This document shows positions 17,441-25,123 of a stretch of 39,722 nucleotides of DNA, in pieces (position 1 is the first letter of the stretch; every line of letters begins with the position of its first letter). A program made the translations under genes and the position numbers. The notes under the pieces were generated by a model. That model had not been told where the DNA came from. It was given only the letters and a program-made list of their open reading frames with translations, and ran no database searches. The stretch is from Pedobacter ginsenosidimutans. Its GTDB lineage: Bacteria; Bacteroidota; Bacteroidia; Sphingobacteriales; Sphingobacteriaceae. The DNA lies in assembly GCF_001442625.1 (NCBI RefSeq), contig NZ_LMZQ01000029.1, positions 1-39,722 on the forward strand, read 5' to 3'.

Positions 17441-17448
17441 CAAATATA
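17441..17448 (-). promoter_or_regulatory. -7 element before the GHKL ATPase
   Basis: On the minus strand TATATTTG (17448-17441) matches TAnnTTTG exactly and would start transcription about 13 nt before the ATG at 17422. No good TTTG -33 box was seen at the correct distance. This supports the inner start codon rather than the one at 17452, which lies upstream of the element. Confidence 0.35.
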
Positions 17449-17514
17449 TCATTATATTTTAATCATTTAGGGTGTTGCGTATAACGAGTTATAAACACAA
17501 CTTAAATAGCCGGT

Positions 17515-18408
17515 TTAGAGTGTTACGAGTGTAGTATCAGCCAGCCATTTATCATTAATCACAAAGCTAAACCCAACTTTACCAATAGGTTCCAGTAATT
17601 TGCCCTTTACCACCGTTCTTTTATTTTTATAAACCGGAACAGAAAGCGATCGTTTTTTTCCGCCTCCGCTCACTTCAATTTCCAAAGGTTTATCGGTACG
17701 GAGAATATAAATACTAATTGGGCCTTTTGTGTTATTTACGATATAACCAAAATCATTTTCAATACTGCCAAATGATGTTTTTGCTGCAAATAGATAACCT
17801 GTTGCTTCGTTATTTACATCAACTTCGTAATTGGCCACATCTTCTACAAGCACTTCCAGCTTACCTACAATCCTATCCATATTTAAATTAATAGTCTGAT
17901 TGGCACTTATGGTGTTCATAATGGTTGCTACAAACGTATCATCTGTTTTGTATAATTTTTCGGATGGAGACTGATTAGGTTGCCAATATTGCATATTCCC
18001 TTCATTAAAAGGCAAAATAACCGTATTGGTAGCACCCTGATAAAATTGATTAATGCCAAATAACGACCGCGAACCGATAGCTACAAAATTATAGGTATTA
18101 AGCGGGAGGTCTAAACTAAGCTCCCCAAAATTAGGATCGGTAGCGAGCTGGGTAACACGGGTATACTCTTGTCCGGTAAAAGATTGATAAACCACAATTG
18201 TTAACTGTTTAATCAGATCTTTAAGCGGGGCATTTACCGCAGATCCTGCTGTTCCCAGATCATTATTAGCACCCGTAACCATAAATTTTACAGTTTGTTT
18301 TTTGCCTCCTTCCTCAGGATGTTCATTAATATTTTTCTTACACGAAAGCATTGCCAGGCTAGCAAGCATCAAAAAAATGATTCTTTTTAAAAAATAGTTT
18401 GTTTTCAT
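17515..18408 (-). CDS. FimB/Mfa2-like fimbrial-anchor lipoprotein
   Basis: A 297-residue lipoprotein with signal peptide and lipobox LAMLSC (lipidated Cys23, followed by KK). The remaining sequence has beta-rich segments, such as LTIVVYQSFTGQEY and the TINLNMDRIVGKLEVLVED stretch, resembling the Mfa2/FimB anchors of Bacteroidota type V fimbriae. Such proteins hold fimbrial shafts at the outer membrane. No fimbrillin partner is encoded next to it, so a solitary surface lipoprotein role is possible. The 155 nt upstream hold no gene. Confidence 0.7.
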   Translation of the reverse strand: MKTNYFLKRIIFLMLASLAMLSCKKNINEHPEEGGKKQTVKFMVTGANNDLGTAGSAVNAPLKDLIKQLTIVVYQSFTGQEYTRVTQLATDPNFGELSLDLPLNTYNFVAIGSRSLFGINQFYQGATNTVILPFNEGNMQYWQPNQSPSEKLYKTDDTFVATIMNTISANQTINLNMDRIVGKLEVLVEDVANYEVDVNNEATGYLFAAKTSFGSIENDFGYIVNNTKGPISIYILRTDKPLEIEVSGGGKKRSLSVPVYKNKRTVVKGKLLEPIGKVGFSFVINDKWLADTTLVTL

Positions 18409-18563
18409 AGCTTTATTTCATCAGATAAACGACATCCGAAATTACAGCTATGTAGTGTAAACATGCATGTGTAACACCGCACAATGTGGGCACATTACGC
18501 TACTATTATTATACATTTAATTGCATAAACTGAGCAATGGTACCGTAAAAAAGAACCTGATGG

Positions 18564-20180
18564 TTATATATCCCGTTGACTAAAATGCCTGCGAAGTTTT
18601 TCTTCTTCCAGATCAAGCAGCTCTAATTGTTCTCGAATCAGCTCATCATTAATCTGCTCTTTTTTATTTAATCCTTTCAATAAAATACGCTGCTCAGCCA
18701 TAATATCTTCAAGTGCAATGCGATAGTCGTGATAAAAGCCATCAGACCTTGAAATGTTTTCTTCTTTTTCCCAATCTCTCAACAACTCCATTTCTGCCTC
18801 AATGCGAATTTTTATCGATCTGATCATATCGTTATGCAATAGGGCATCGTGATACTTTTCATCCAGGATTTTAAGCGATAACATGGATAATTTCTTTCTC
18901 ACCATTTGTTTTTGTTGCTCGAAAGGAACAGTATAATCCGGATCGGGCATATCCACCCATTTTATCAATGCGGGTAATGTTAAACCTTGCAAAACTAAAG
19001 TAACCAATATCACACTGAAAGTGATAAACAAGATTAAGTTACGCTGAGGAAAAGCTTCACCAGATTTTAGTGCTACCGGAATAGAAAGTGCTGCAGCCAA
19101 AGAAACTACTCCTCTCATTCCTGCCCAGCCAAAAAGCAGGGGCGCCTTCAAGCTTGGATTAGGATCGGCAGTGGTAATATAACGACTAATGAAACGTGTA
19201 AAGTATAAAGCACCGTAGGTACTGGCTAACCTCGTAACAATTAAAACTACGCAGATAATGGCACTGTAACGGATGGCCGGTAAAAGCCCTTCGTTGCCCA
19301 AACCACGAATAATTACCGGAAACTCTAAACCAATTAATAAGAAGACAAAGCCATTTAGTACAAAAGCTACCGCTTCCCAAACATTTATACCCTGCAACCT
19401 GCTTCGGTGGGTAAGAATCTGGTCTCTGCGGGCCGAAAGAAACAAACCACCGCTCACGACAGCCAATACACCAGAAAACCCAAACTCCTCTGCGGTTATG
19501 TACATTACATATGGCGTTAAAAAAGTAAGGATAATATCAATATTTGTAGTGGTTGGCAACCACCGGTGCAAAGCATAAAAAACTAAGGCCACTGCAATTC
19601 CTACCAAAATCCCCATTACAATAACAATTACAAAATTACCAGCAGCCTTAGTAAACACGAAACTTCCGGTCATTACAGCGGCTAAAGCAAAACGGAACAC
19701 CACTAAACTGGATGCATCGTTTAGTAAACTTTCGCCTTCTAATATTGTGGTGAGCCTTTTAGGGACTTTAACATTTTTAAGTATAGCTGATGCTGATACC
19801 GCATCTGGCGGAGAAATAATACCACCCAACAAAAAACCCAGGGCCCATGTAAAACCTGGAATCAGGCTTTGAGAAATTAGCGCAACGATACTAGAGGTAA
19901 GAATAACAATTGGAAAAGCAAAACTGCTGATTACCCTACGCCACTTCCAGAAATCTTTCCACGAAGTGTTCCACGCTGCTTCATACAACAATGGAGGTAA
20001 AAAGATTACAAAAATGAGCTCTGGCTCAATTTCAATATTACGAAGTACTGGCAAAAAACTTAATGCTAAACCTGCAATTACCAATAAAATGGGATATGCC
20101 ACACGGATTTTTTGTGCGAGCATCACCACAAACAGAATAATTGCAAGTAAGAAAGCGTATTGTATAATCAGTTGGTGCAT
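18564..20180 (-). CDS. CPA1 family Na+/H+ antiporter
   Basis: A 538-residue NhaP/YjcE-type cation:proton antiporter with about 12 TM helices. Family motifs are PPLLYEAAWNTS, GGIISPPDAVSASAIL (with the cation-binding Asp), ESLLNDASSLV and GWAGMRGVVSLAAAL. The C-terminal ~110 residues are cytosolic, helical and strongly charged. The ATG at 20178-20180 is chosen; the 19 residues encoded further upstream look unlike a membrane-protein N-terminus. It probably helps pH or Na+ homeostasis and stands alone on the minus strand, divergent from the DISM regulator. Confidence 0.93.
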   Translation of the reverse strand: MHQLIIQYAFLLAIILFVVMLAQKIRVAYPILLVIAGLALSFLPVLRNIEIEPELIFVIFLPPLLYEAAWNTSWKDFWKWRRVISSFAFPIVILTSSIVALISQSLIPGFTWALGFLLGGIISPPDAVSASAILKNVKVPKRLTTILEGESLLNDASSLVVFRFALAAVMTGSFVFTKAAGNFVIVIVMGILVGIAVALVFYALHRWLPTTTNIDIILTFLTPYVMYITAEEFGFSGVLAVVSGGLFLSARRDQILTHRSRLQGINVWEAVAFVLNGFVFLLIGLEFPVIIRGLGNEGLLPAIRYSAIICVVLIVTRLASTYGALYFTRFISRYITTADPNPSLKAPLLFGWAGMRGVVSLAAALSIPVALKSGEAFPQRNLILFITFSVILVTLVLQGLTLPALIKWVDMPDPDYTVPFEQQKQMVRKKLSMLSLKILDEKYHDALLHNDMIRSIKIRIEAEMELLRDWEKEENISRSDGFYHDYRIALEDIMAEQRILLKGLNKKEQINDELIREQLELLDLEEEKLRRHFSQRDI

Positions 20181-20335
20181 ATAATTTTGGGCTTGGTCTA
20201 AAATACAAATTTGAAGCGAATGCGAAACCATTAACATTATGTTCTTTTTTCAGATAAAATTTGGATTTTCTATTATAAAGCTATAATTTCTCCCCTGTAA
20301 TAAGTCATCCCAGCTTTTTTACATTGGTTTAATTA

Positions 20336-21922
20336 ATGAAGACCATTTTTATTCTTATTGCTTTCTTGATAGAAAGCAGCCTTTGCGTAGCTCAACCGGT
20401 GATCCATGTAGAGAAACAAACTTTTGTTAATATTGGCAAAGCAGGATACTTTTGGCAGGACACTCTCGAAATAACACCTTTTGAAAAGGTAGCGCAATTT
20501 AAGCCAGAACGTTTTTCAAAAGGCAAGTCAGCAATTTTTAACGGTGGCACCAGCGGAAAAGTATGGTGGATGAAGCTCCGTTTTAAAAATAATAACCAAA
20601 CCACTCCCTATCTATTTATCGATTATGCAAACATCGATTCTATTACCGTATTTTATCGCGATGAACGCGGGATGATAAACCAGATAAGTGCTGGCATGTT
20701 CAACCTGAAACAAAATGATAACATTTTGGGTACTGGCTATGTATTTCCCTTAAAGCAGGTAAAAACACCAGTTGGCGAAGTGTATGTAAGAATGCGGGCG
20801 ATGAATACTTTACTTGTACCCGTTAAGCTTGTTACCGAATCGGTATTAAACCATGCTTTATTTAAAGCACATAGCGTGCAACCTATTTATATGGGTATTG
20901 CATTGATGATCCTCATTTTTCATGTTTTTATGTTCATTGTTACACGGAGTAAACTCTTTGCGCTTTATATAGCGCGGATCATTTTGCTTTATTTCATTGT
21001 AATGGTCTGTTATCTTCAAGGCTATGGCTTATTGCTAGGCCCTTCAATAGCCAGGTTTATTTTAGTGCATGCCCATTTTTTTATTGCAGCTGGTTACATT
21101 GCTACGATTCTGTTTAACAGTTATTTTTTAAAACTTAAACGCCAACTTCCGCAACTCAATAAATTCTTTAAGGTATTAATGTTTGGATGGGGTTTAATCC
21201 TAATCTGCTCTTTATGGGATGCCCGAAGCATCACCAATATACTTACGCATGTTTTATTTTTATTAACCTCATTACTTTTTCTATTCAGTAGCATTAAAGT
21301 GATTGTAATCCGCGGTTATGCCAAAAAAAATCCCCTTATCTGGTGTTACGTATTGGGATGGATTCCTGTTGCCCTGGCTTCCATTTACCTTGTTTTTTGT
21401 TTATCGGAGTTAATACCCTTTCAATCTTACAGCTATAATTTACTCACTCTAGCTGGAATAATTGAAGGAATACTCATCAGCCTCGGTCTTTATGGCCAAC
21501 GGTTAAGGTTATTAACAAGGCATAATGCGCATTTTCGGAGGCAACGTATTCTGCTTCAAGAACAGGTTGAAGGTTACCGTAAACAGCTCAATGCAAAAAC
21601 AGAAAAATCTGTTGAACATTTTTCTTTAAAAGCACTTATCGAACTTGCTCACGCCAGAGACCCTTCATTTATGAAGCGGTTTAGCGAAGCTGAATCTACC
21701 TTTATCGAAAGGTTACTTCAAATTTCGCCACAACTACTACCGGCAGAGTTAACGCTTTGTGCTTACATCAGGTTAAATTTTGATACTAAAGAAATTGCCA
21801 GAACCTGCAAACTTAGTGTACGTGCTGTAGAAAGCCGCAAATATAGAATTCGTAAAAAACTGGGTATAGATGGCGAAACGAATATGCACGCTTGGATATT
21901 AGACCTCTCCAAATCGTCCTAA
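20336..21922 (+). CDS. 7TMR-DISM sensor with C-terminal LuxR-type HTH
   Basis: A 528-residue membrane regulator. It has a signal peptide (to ~20), a periplasmic 7TMR-DISMED2-like beta-sandwich domain (~30-170), seven TM helices (~180-395), a coiled-coil linker (RRQRILLQEQVEGYRKQ), and a C-terminal helix-turn-helix. The last part, PAELTLCAYIRL...TKEIARTCKLSVRAVESRKYRIRKKLG, matches LuxR/GerE-type DNA-binding domains. This direct coupling of sensor to HTH is common in Bacteroidota; the protein may bind DNA from the membrane. The periplasmic ligand is unknown. The genes downstream are an OrfA-like protein and a receiver. Confidence 0.88.
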   Translation: MKTIFILIAFLIESSLCVAQPVIHVEKQTFVNIGKAGYFWQDTLEITPFEKVAQFKPERFSKGKSAIFNGGTSGKVWWMKLRFKNNNQTTPYLFIDYANIDSITVFYRDERGMINQISAGMFNLKQNDNILGTGYVFPLKQVKTPVGEVYVRMRAMNTLLVPVKLVTESVLNHALFKAHSVQPIYMGIALMILIFHVFMFIVTRSKLFALYIARIILLYFIVMVCYLQGYGLLLGPSIARFILVHAHFFIAAGYIATILFNSYFLKLKRQLPQLNKFFKVLMFGWGLILICSLWDARSITNILTHVLFLLTSLLFLFSSIKVIVIRGYAKKNPLIWCYVLGWIPVALASIYLVFCLSELIPFQSYSYNLLTLAGIIEGILISLGLYGQRLRLLTRHNAHFRRQRILLQEQVEGYRKQLNAKTEKSVEHFSLKALIELAHARDPSFMKRFSEAESTFIERLLQISPQLLPAELTLCAYIRLNFDTKEIARTCKLSVRAVESRKYRIRKKLGIDGETNMHAWILDLSKSS

Positions 21923-22021
21923 ATAATATACAAAAATAGATCACTTTTTCTTTGCCTTTATCTGAACAATAAATTATCAAAAACCGATTAACATGCTTTA
22001 TTACAGCAACTTAAATACCTG

Positions 22022-22037
22022 TGCGTAGAAATGCGTA
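22022..22037 (+). promoter_or_regulatory. TGCGTA-N4-TGCGTA direct repeat, upstream copy
   Basis: Two identical TGCGTA hexamers with 10-bp periodicity (22022-22027 and 22032-22037; spacer GAAA). The same arrangement recurs at 22315-22330. A 10-bp direct repeat places both half-sites on one face of the helix, as for many OmpR- or LytTR-type regulators. No promoter motif follows this copy closely, so it may be a secondary or looping site. Confidence 0.5.
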
Positions 22038-22314
22038 TCGTTAAAATCCACCTGCCGCACCCTCTTTGCATATAGCTATTTAGAGTGCACGCGGTGCGAT
22101 ACCGTTTTTTCCACTAAACAGACTTAATGCTTTTTGTCTGGATTGTACTCATATTTTTAACCATGTCGACAGAAACGGTCTTTTCCGGGATGATTTGTTA
22201 CACGCCTGGCGGCATGGTTTATTTAAAACGCTAATTCATCAAAAACTATATATAATGAACCGAATACCAATTACATTTTATTTTACTACCTGAAATCCAA
22301 ACATTTAAATTTAG

Positions 22315-22330
22315 TGCGTATTACTGCGTA
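22315..22330 (+). promoter_or_regulatory. TGCGTA-N4-TGCGTA direct repeat just upstream of a promoter
   Basis: Hexamers at 22315-22320 and 22325-22330 with spacer TTAC. It ends 9 bp before the candidate -33 box, the usual place for an activator. Identical hexamers and spacing to the 22022 copy make chance occurrence less likely. Confidence 0.55.
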
Positions 22331-22339
22331 GACAAAAAT

Positions 22340-22370
22340 TTTGATAATCTTTAAATGCTCTATTTCTTTG
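22340..22370 (+). promoter_or_regulatory. Promoter candidate of the OrfA-like/receiver genes
   Basis: TTTG at 22340-22343 is followed after exactly 19 nt by TTTCTTTG (22363-22370), seven of eight matches to TAnnTTTG with the spacing expected in Bacteroidota. The predicted transcription start is near 22376, giving a leader of about 95 nt before the ATG at 22472. Confidence 0.55.
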
Positions 22371-22410
22371 TCCTATCCCTAAATGAAAACTTTTTAAAAT
22401 ATTGCTGTGC

Positions 22411-22450
22411 CGCAGGAGGTCTAGACAGGGGACGGTCTAGCCTTCTGCAC
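22411..22450 (+). promoter_or_regulatory. Strong hairpin in the 5' leader
   Basis: The left arm GCAGGAGG (22412-22419) plus CTAGAC (22421-22426) pairs with GTCTAG (22435-22440) plus CCTTCTGC (22441-22448). This gives a 14-bp stem with one bulged T (22420) and an 8-nt loop AGGGGACG. It lies 21 nt before the start codon at 22472, so it could control translation or mRNA stability. It could also be a protein-binding inverted repeat. No T-run follows, so it is not a terminator. Confidence 0.55.
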
Positions 22451-22471
22451 AAACAGCATCTGAGACCAACC

Positions 22472-22789
22472 ATGAAATCGAATAACACCCCTGCCAAAAT
22501 TATTGAGAGCATCCAAGAATTTTACAACGGCAGAGATCCTGAAGAAATTTATAATGCATTAGAAATAGATAAAAACTGTTTTGACAACTGGATTAGAGAC
22601 TTTGGGAGCATAGCCAACGAACTTTTAGAGCTGAGAGATGAAAACGATAACCTGAGAACAATGTTTACCAATTTAAGTCTGGTAAACCAGAGCTTGCGCA
22701 ACTCTCTTGATAGCCTAACCAGAACAGACTCGAAAATATTTGAGTTATTGCTTAAAAAGCGAGGCACTGGTAATCTTAGCTTTCCTTAA
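22472..22789 (+). CDS. Solitary IS3/IS407 OrfA-like HTH and leucine-zipper protein
   Basis: A 105-residue protein. Residues ~8-45 resemble the HTH of IS3-family OrfA (IIESIQEFYNGRDPEEIYNA, then a turn and NWIRDFG). Residues ~48-80 match the OrfA zipper pattern (ELLELRDENDNLRTMF followed by NLSLVNQSL). No OrfB transposase or terminal repeats follow; the next gene is a receiver 16 nt on. It may be a domesticated DNA-binding protein or an IS relic kept by selection. An ATG at 22355 is also in frame, but that extension covers the leader hairpin and is unlike the family, so the ATG at 22472 is used. Confidence 0.75.
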   Translation: MKSNNTPAKIIESIQEFYNGRDPEEIYNALEIDKNCFDNWIRDFGSIANELLELRDENDNLRTMFTNLSLVNQSLRNSLDSLTRTDSKIFELLLKKRGTGNLSFP

Positions 22790-22805
22790 TTAATAACACA
22801 AAAAA

Positions 22806-23195
22806 ATGTTCTCTTTATCCCAACCAAAAATATTAATTATTGAAGATCACCCTGCAACACTTGATGCCATAAAGATGATCTTCGAATTTGAAGGATACAT
22901 TACGATGAATCTTTCCAACGCTATTGATTTACACACCAAGGTTGCTGCCTTCCAACCCGATATCATTTTGATCGATATTTTGTTGGGTATGACCGACGGA
23001 CGGGCCATATGCACAGAATTAAAATTATCGGCACATGGTTCCATTCCTATCCTGCTCATGTCATCGCGAAATGGCATCCATAATAGCGCTTACTATAAAA
23101 CCCATTGGGATGATTACATAGAAAAACCTTTCGAAATGGAGACCATTATTCAAAGGGTCCGCATGCTTTTATCAAAAAAAGCCCAACAAGATTAG
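22806..23195 (+). CDS. CheY-like single-domain response regulator
   Basis: A 129-residue stand-alone receiver domain. It has the acidic pocket Glu13-Asp14 (IIEDHP), phospho-acceptor Asp57 (ILIDILLG), Ser86 in the switch position (LLMSS) and Lys107 (EKPFE). There is no output domain, so it must act through a partner; no histidine kinase is present in the window. It starts 16 nt after the OrfA-like gene and is probably co-transcribed, which makes that protein a candidate partner (inference). Confidence 0.92.
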   Translation: MFSLSQPKILIIEDHPATLDAIKMIFEFEGYITMNLSNAIDLHTKVAAFQPDIILIDILLGMTDGRAICTELKLSAHGSIPILLMSSRNGIHNSAYYKTHWDDYIEKPFEMETIIQRVRMLLSKKAQQD

Positions 23196-23205
23196 TGATT
23201 TACGA

Positions 23206-24078
23206 TCAACCAAAAAGATCGCTGCTCAGGTAGCGGTCTCCCCGATCGCAGGCGATAAAAACAATGGTTCCTTTATCTAGTTCACCAGCAAGTTTCAAAG
23301 CAGCTGCGCAGGCACCGCCCGAGCTCATGCCTGCAAATAAACCTTCTTCTTTAGCCATTCTCCTCGACATTAAGGTTGCTTCTTCCTGTGCAATATCCAT
23401 TACCCGATCTACCCGTAGCGGATCGAATATTTTCGGTAGATATTCTTCAGGCCAACGCCTGATACCTGGAATAGAAGAGCCCTCAGTAGGTTGACAGCCT
23501 ATAATCTGGATATCGTTATCTTTTTCCTTAAAAAATCGGGAGCAACCCATAATGGTCCCCGTTGTTCCCATAGAACTTACAAAATGCGTAATCTGTTCCT
23601 CCGTGTCTCTCCATATTTCTGGTCCGGTTGTTTTATAATGAGCCAGGTAATTATCAGGGTTTGCAAATTGATTTAATAAAAAATACCCTTTTGAAACGCC
23701 TTTTTCTTCTGCATAATCCCTGCATTCTTCTATACTTTCTAGCAGGGTTACTTTTGCACCAAATGCCTCCATAGTTACCTTACGTTCGCGTGTAGAATTG
23801 GCTGGCATAACCAGTTCAATTTCTAAGTTATATAAACTTGCAATCATAGCCAATGCAATTCCGGTATTACCACTTGTGGCCTCTACAAGTTTAGTTCCAG
23901 GAGCTATATCCCCTCGTTCTATTGCACTTCTGATCATATTAAGCGACGCTCTGTCTTTAACACTACCGCCTGGATTATTTCCCTCTAATTTGGCAAATAC
24001 CCTTACAGCTGGGTTAATATTCAGCTTTTGAAGTTCAGCCATTGGCGTATTTCCGATCAGATCGATTATTCCTGCCAT
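23206..24078 (-). CDS. cysM: Cysteine synthase B
   Basis: A 290-residue PLP fold-type II enzyme that makes cysteine from O-acetylserine and sulfide (or thiosulfate). The PLP Lys41 lies in NNPGGSVKDRASLNMI, the substrate loop is EATSGNTGIALAM, and the phosphate-binding loop is the SSMGTTGTIMG stretch. Length and motifs fit the CysM rather than the longer CysK type. It follows cysE by 11 nt in one operon. Cysteine is also a direct substrate for EgtB elsewhere in the window. Confidence 0.93.
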   Translation of the reverse strand: MAGIIDLIGNTPMAELQKLNINPAVRVFAKLEGNNPGGSVKDRASLNMIRSAIERGDIAPGTKLVEATSGNTGIALAMIASLYNLEIELVMPANSTRERKVTMEAFGAKVTLLESIEECRDYAEEKGVSKGYFLLNQFANPDNYLAHYKTTGPEIWRDTEEQITHFVSSMGTTGTIMGCSRFFKEKDNDIQIIGCQPTEGSSIPGIRRWPEEYLPKIFDPLRVDRVMDIAQEEATLMSRRMAKEEGLFAGMSSGGACAAALKLAGELDKGTIVFIACDRGDRYLSSDLFG

Positions 24079-24089
24079 ATTTTAATATA

Positions 24090-24902
24090 TTAATTGGTTT
24101 CTTTATGGTTCCTAATGGTAATTATTGGAGAATGATAAGCCGTAGAAAAAGCTGGGATACTTTCTGTAAGCCACACATTTCCACCGATGATGCTATCGTG
24201 CCCAATGATGGTTTCGCCGCCCAGTATGGTTGCCCCAGAATAGATTACCACCCTATCTTCTACTGTTGGATGACGTTTGCTGCCTGCTAATGTTTTTTTA
24301 ACACTCAAAGCACCAAGTGTTACCCCTTGATAAAGTTTAACATAACGGCCTATTATACTCGTTTCGCCAATAACAATCCCAGTTCCATGATCGATATGGA
24401 AGTATTCGCCAATACAGGCTGCCGGATGGATATCAATTCCTGTTTTAGAATGGGCATATTCGGTAAGAATTCTTGGAACCAGCGGTATACCGAAATTATA
24501 AAGCATATGGGCAATTCTGTAGAAACAGATGGCATAAAAACCAGGATAAGTTCTAATTACCTCAAACCTGCTCTGTGCAGCCGGATCGCCTTCATAAATG
24601 GCTACTATATCGGTGTTCAATACACGGTAAAGCGCTGGCAGTTCTTCAAAAAACTGACCTGCTGCATTTTTACATTCGCTATTTTTAAGCTTACAACTGG
24701 CTGATATGATATCATAAAGTTCAAGCTCCAAAACGGCAACATATTCCTTTACGTCTACAATTGTTGAAAATACTTTAGGAGAATTTTCTGGAAAAAGCAC
24801 TTGAATTAGCTTTTCTGCCCAAAGGGATATCACTTCATTGGGTGGAATATTTGGTTGTTCAAGAGGGTTCTTAATAATTTGTTCAAAAAAATGGTCTTCC
24901 AT
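24090..24902 (-). CDS. cysE: Serine O-acetyltransferase
   Basis: A 270-residue acetyltransferase with an N-terminal helical domain and a C-terminal left-handed beta-helix. Catalytic-type motifs are DIHPAACIGEYFHIDHGTG and VIGETSIIGRYVKLYQGVTLGA, followed by KRHPTVEDRV and further hexapeptides. It activates serine as O-acetylserine for the adjacent cysteine synthase. It is the first gene of the cysE-cysM operon, with a TTTG-N18-TACATTTA promoter candidate about 60-90 nt upstream. Confidence 0.93.
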   Translation of the reverse strand: MEDHFFEQIIKNPLEQPNIPPNEVISLWAEKLIQVLFPENSPKVFSTIVDVKEYVAVLELELYDIISASCKLKNSECKNAAGQFFEELPALYRVLNTDIVAIYEGDPAAQSRFEVIRTYPGFYAICFYRIAHMLYNFGIPLVPRILTEYAHSKTGIDIHPAACIGEYFHIDHGTGIVIGETSIIGRYVKLYQGVTLGALSVKKTLAGSKRHPTVEDRVVIYSGATILGGETIIGHDSIIGGNVWLTESIPAFSTAYHSPIITIRNHKETN

Positions 24903-24959
24903 AACTGGTGGTCATACCTGCCCGATCTGCTCATCGACTAGGTATATAGATTTAATCGC

Positions 24960-24989
24960 TAAATGTAAGTTTTGTTTTTTTAAACCAAA
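24960..24989 (-). promoter_or_regulatory. Promoter candidate of cysE-cysM
   Basis: On the minus strand TTTG (24989-24986) and TACATTTA (24967-24960) are separated by 18 nt. The -7 element matches TAnnTTTG except the last base. Predicted start near 24953, about 50 nt before the ATG of cysE. Confidence 0.45.
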
Positions 24990-25123
24990 ACAACTGACGC
25001 ATTTTTATGATAAAAATTGCTCGACAATAACAATAAAATTCATGAATATAGCTTTAGAAAGAATTATCAGTAAAATCAAGCCTTAGAAAATAAAGCTGAA
25101 CAAACATCAACTACCAGGCTTAT

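Larger units (their letters stand above)
21923..22471. other. 549-nt regulatory intergenic region
   Basis: No convincing gene occurs here. The region carries two pairs of TGCGTA direct repeats, a TTTG-N19-TTTCTTTG promoter candidate and a leader hairpin, each listed separately. A 35-codon frame (22127-22234) with a hydrophobic N-terminus is possible but unsupported. A GCAC-GCG-GTGC mini-hairpin lies near 22087-22097. Confidence 0.6.

Noticed and set aside
18483..18496. 14-bp palindrome AATGTG-GG-CACATT upstream of the Mfa2-like gene
   Set aside because: Isolated and short, with no promoter motif near it; could be chance. Kept only as a possible operator for later comparison.
22127..22234. 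35-codon frame with a hydrophobic N-terminus in the 549-nt intergenic region
   Set aside because: No promoter or ribosome site, and no recognised pattern beyond one possible TM segment. Too weak to call as a gene.
22355..22471. In-frame N-terminal extension of the OrfA-like protein (ATG at 22355)
   Set aside because: It translates the leader hairpin, starts upstream of the predicted transcription start, and gives residues unlike the OrfA family. The ATG at 22472 begins the conserved part.
22472..22789. Active IS3-family insertion sequence
   Set aside because: No OrfB with a DDE catalytic domain, no terminal inverted repeats and no target duplication were seen. Only the OrfA-like part exists.
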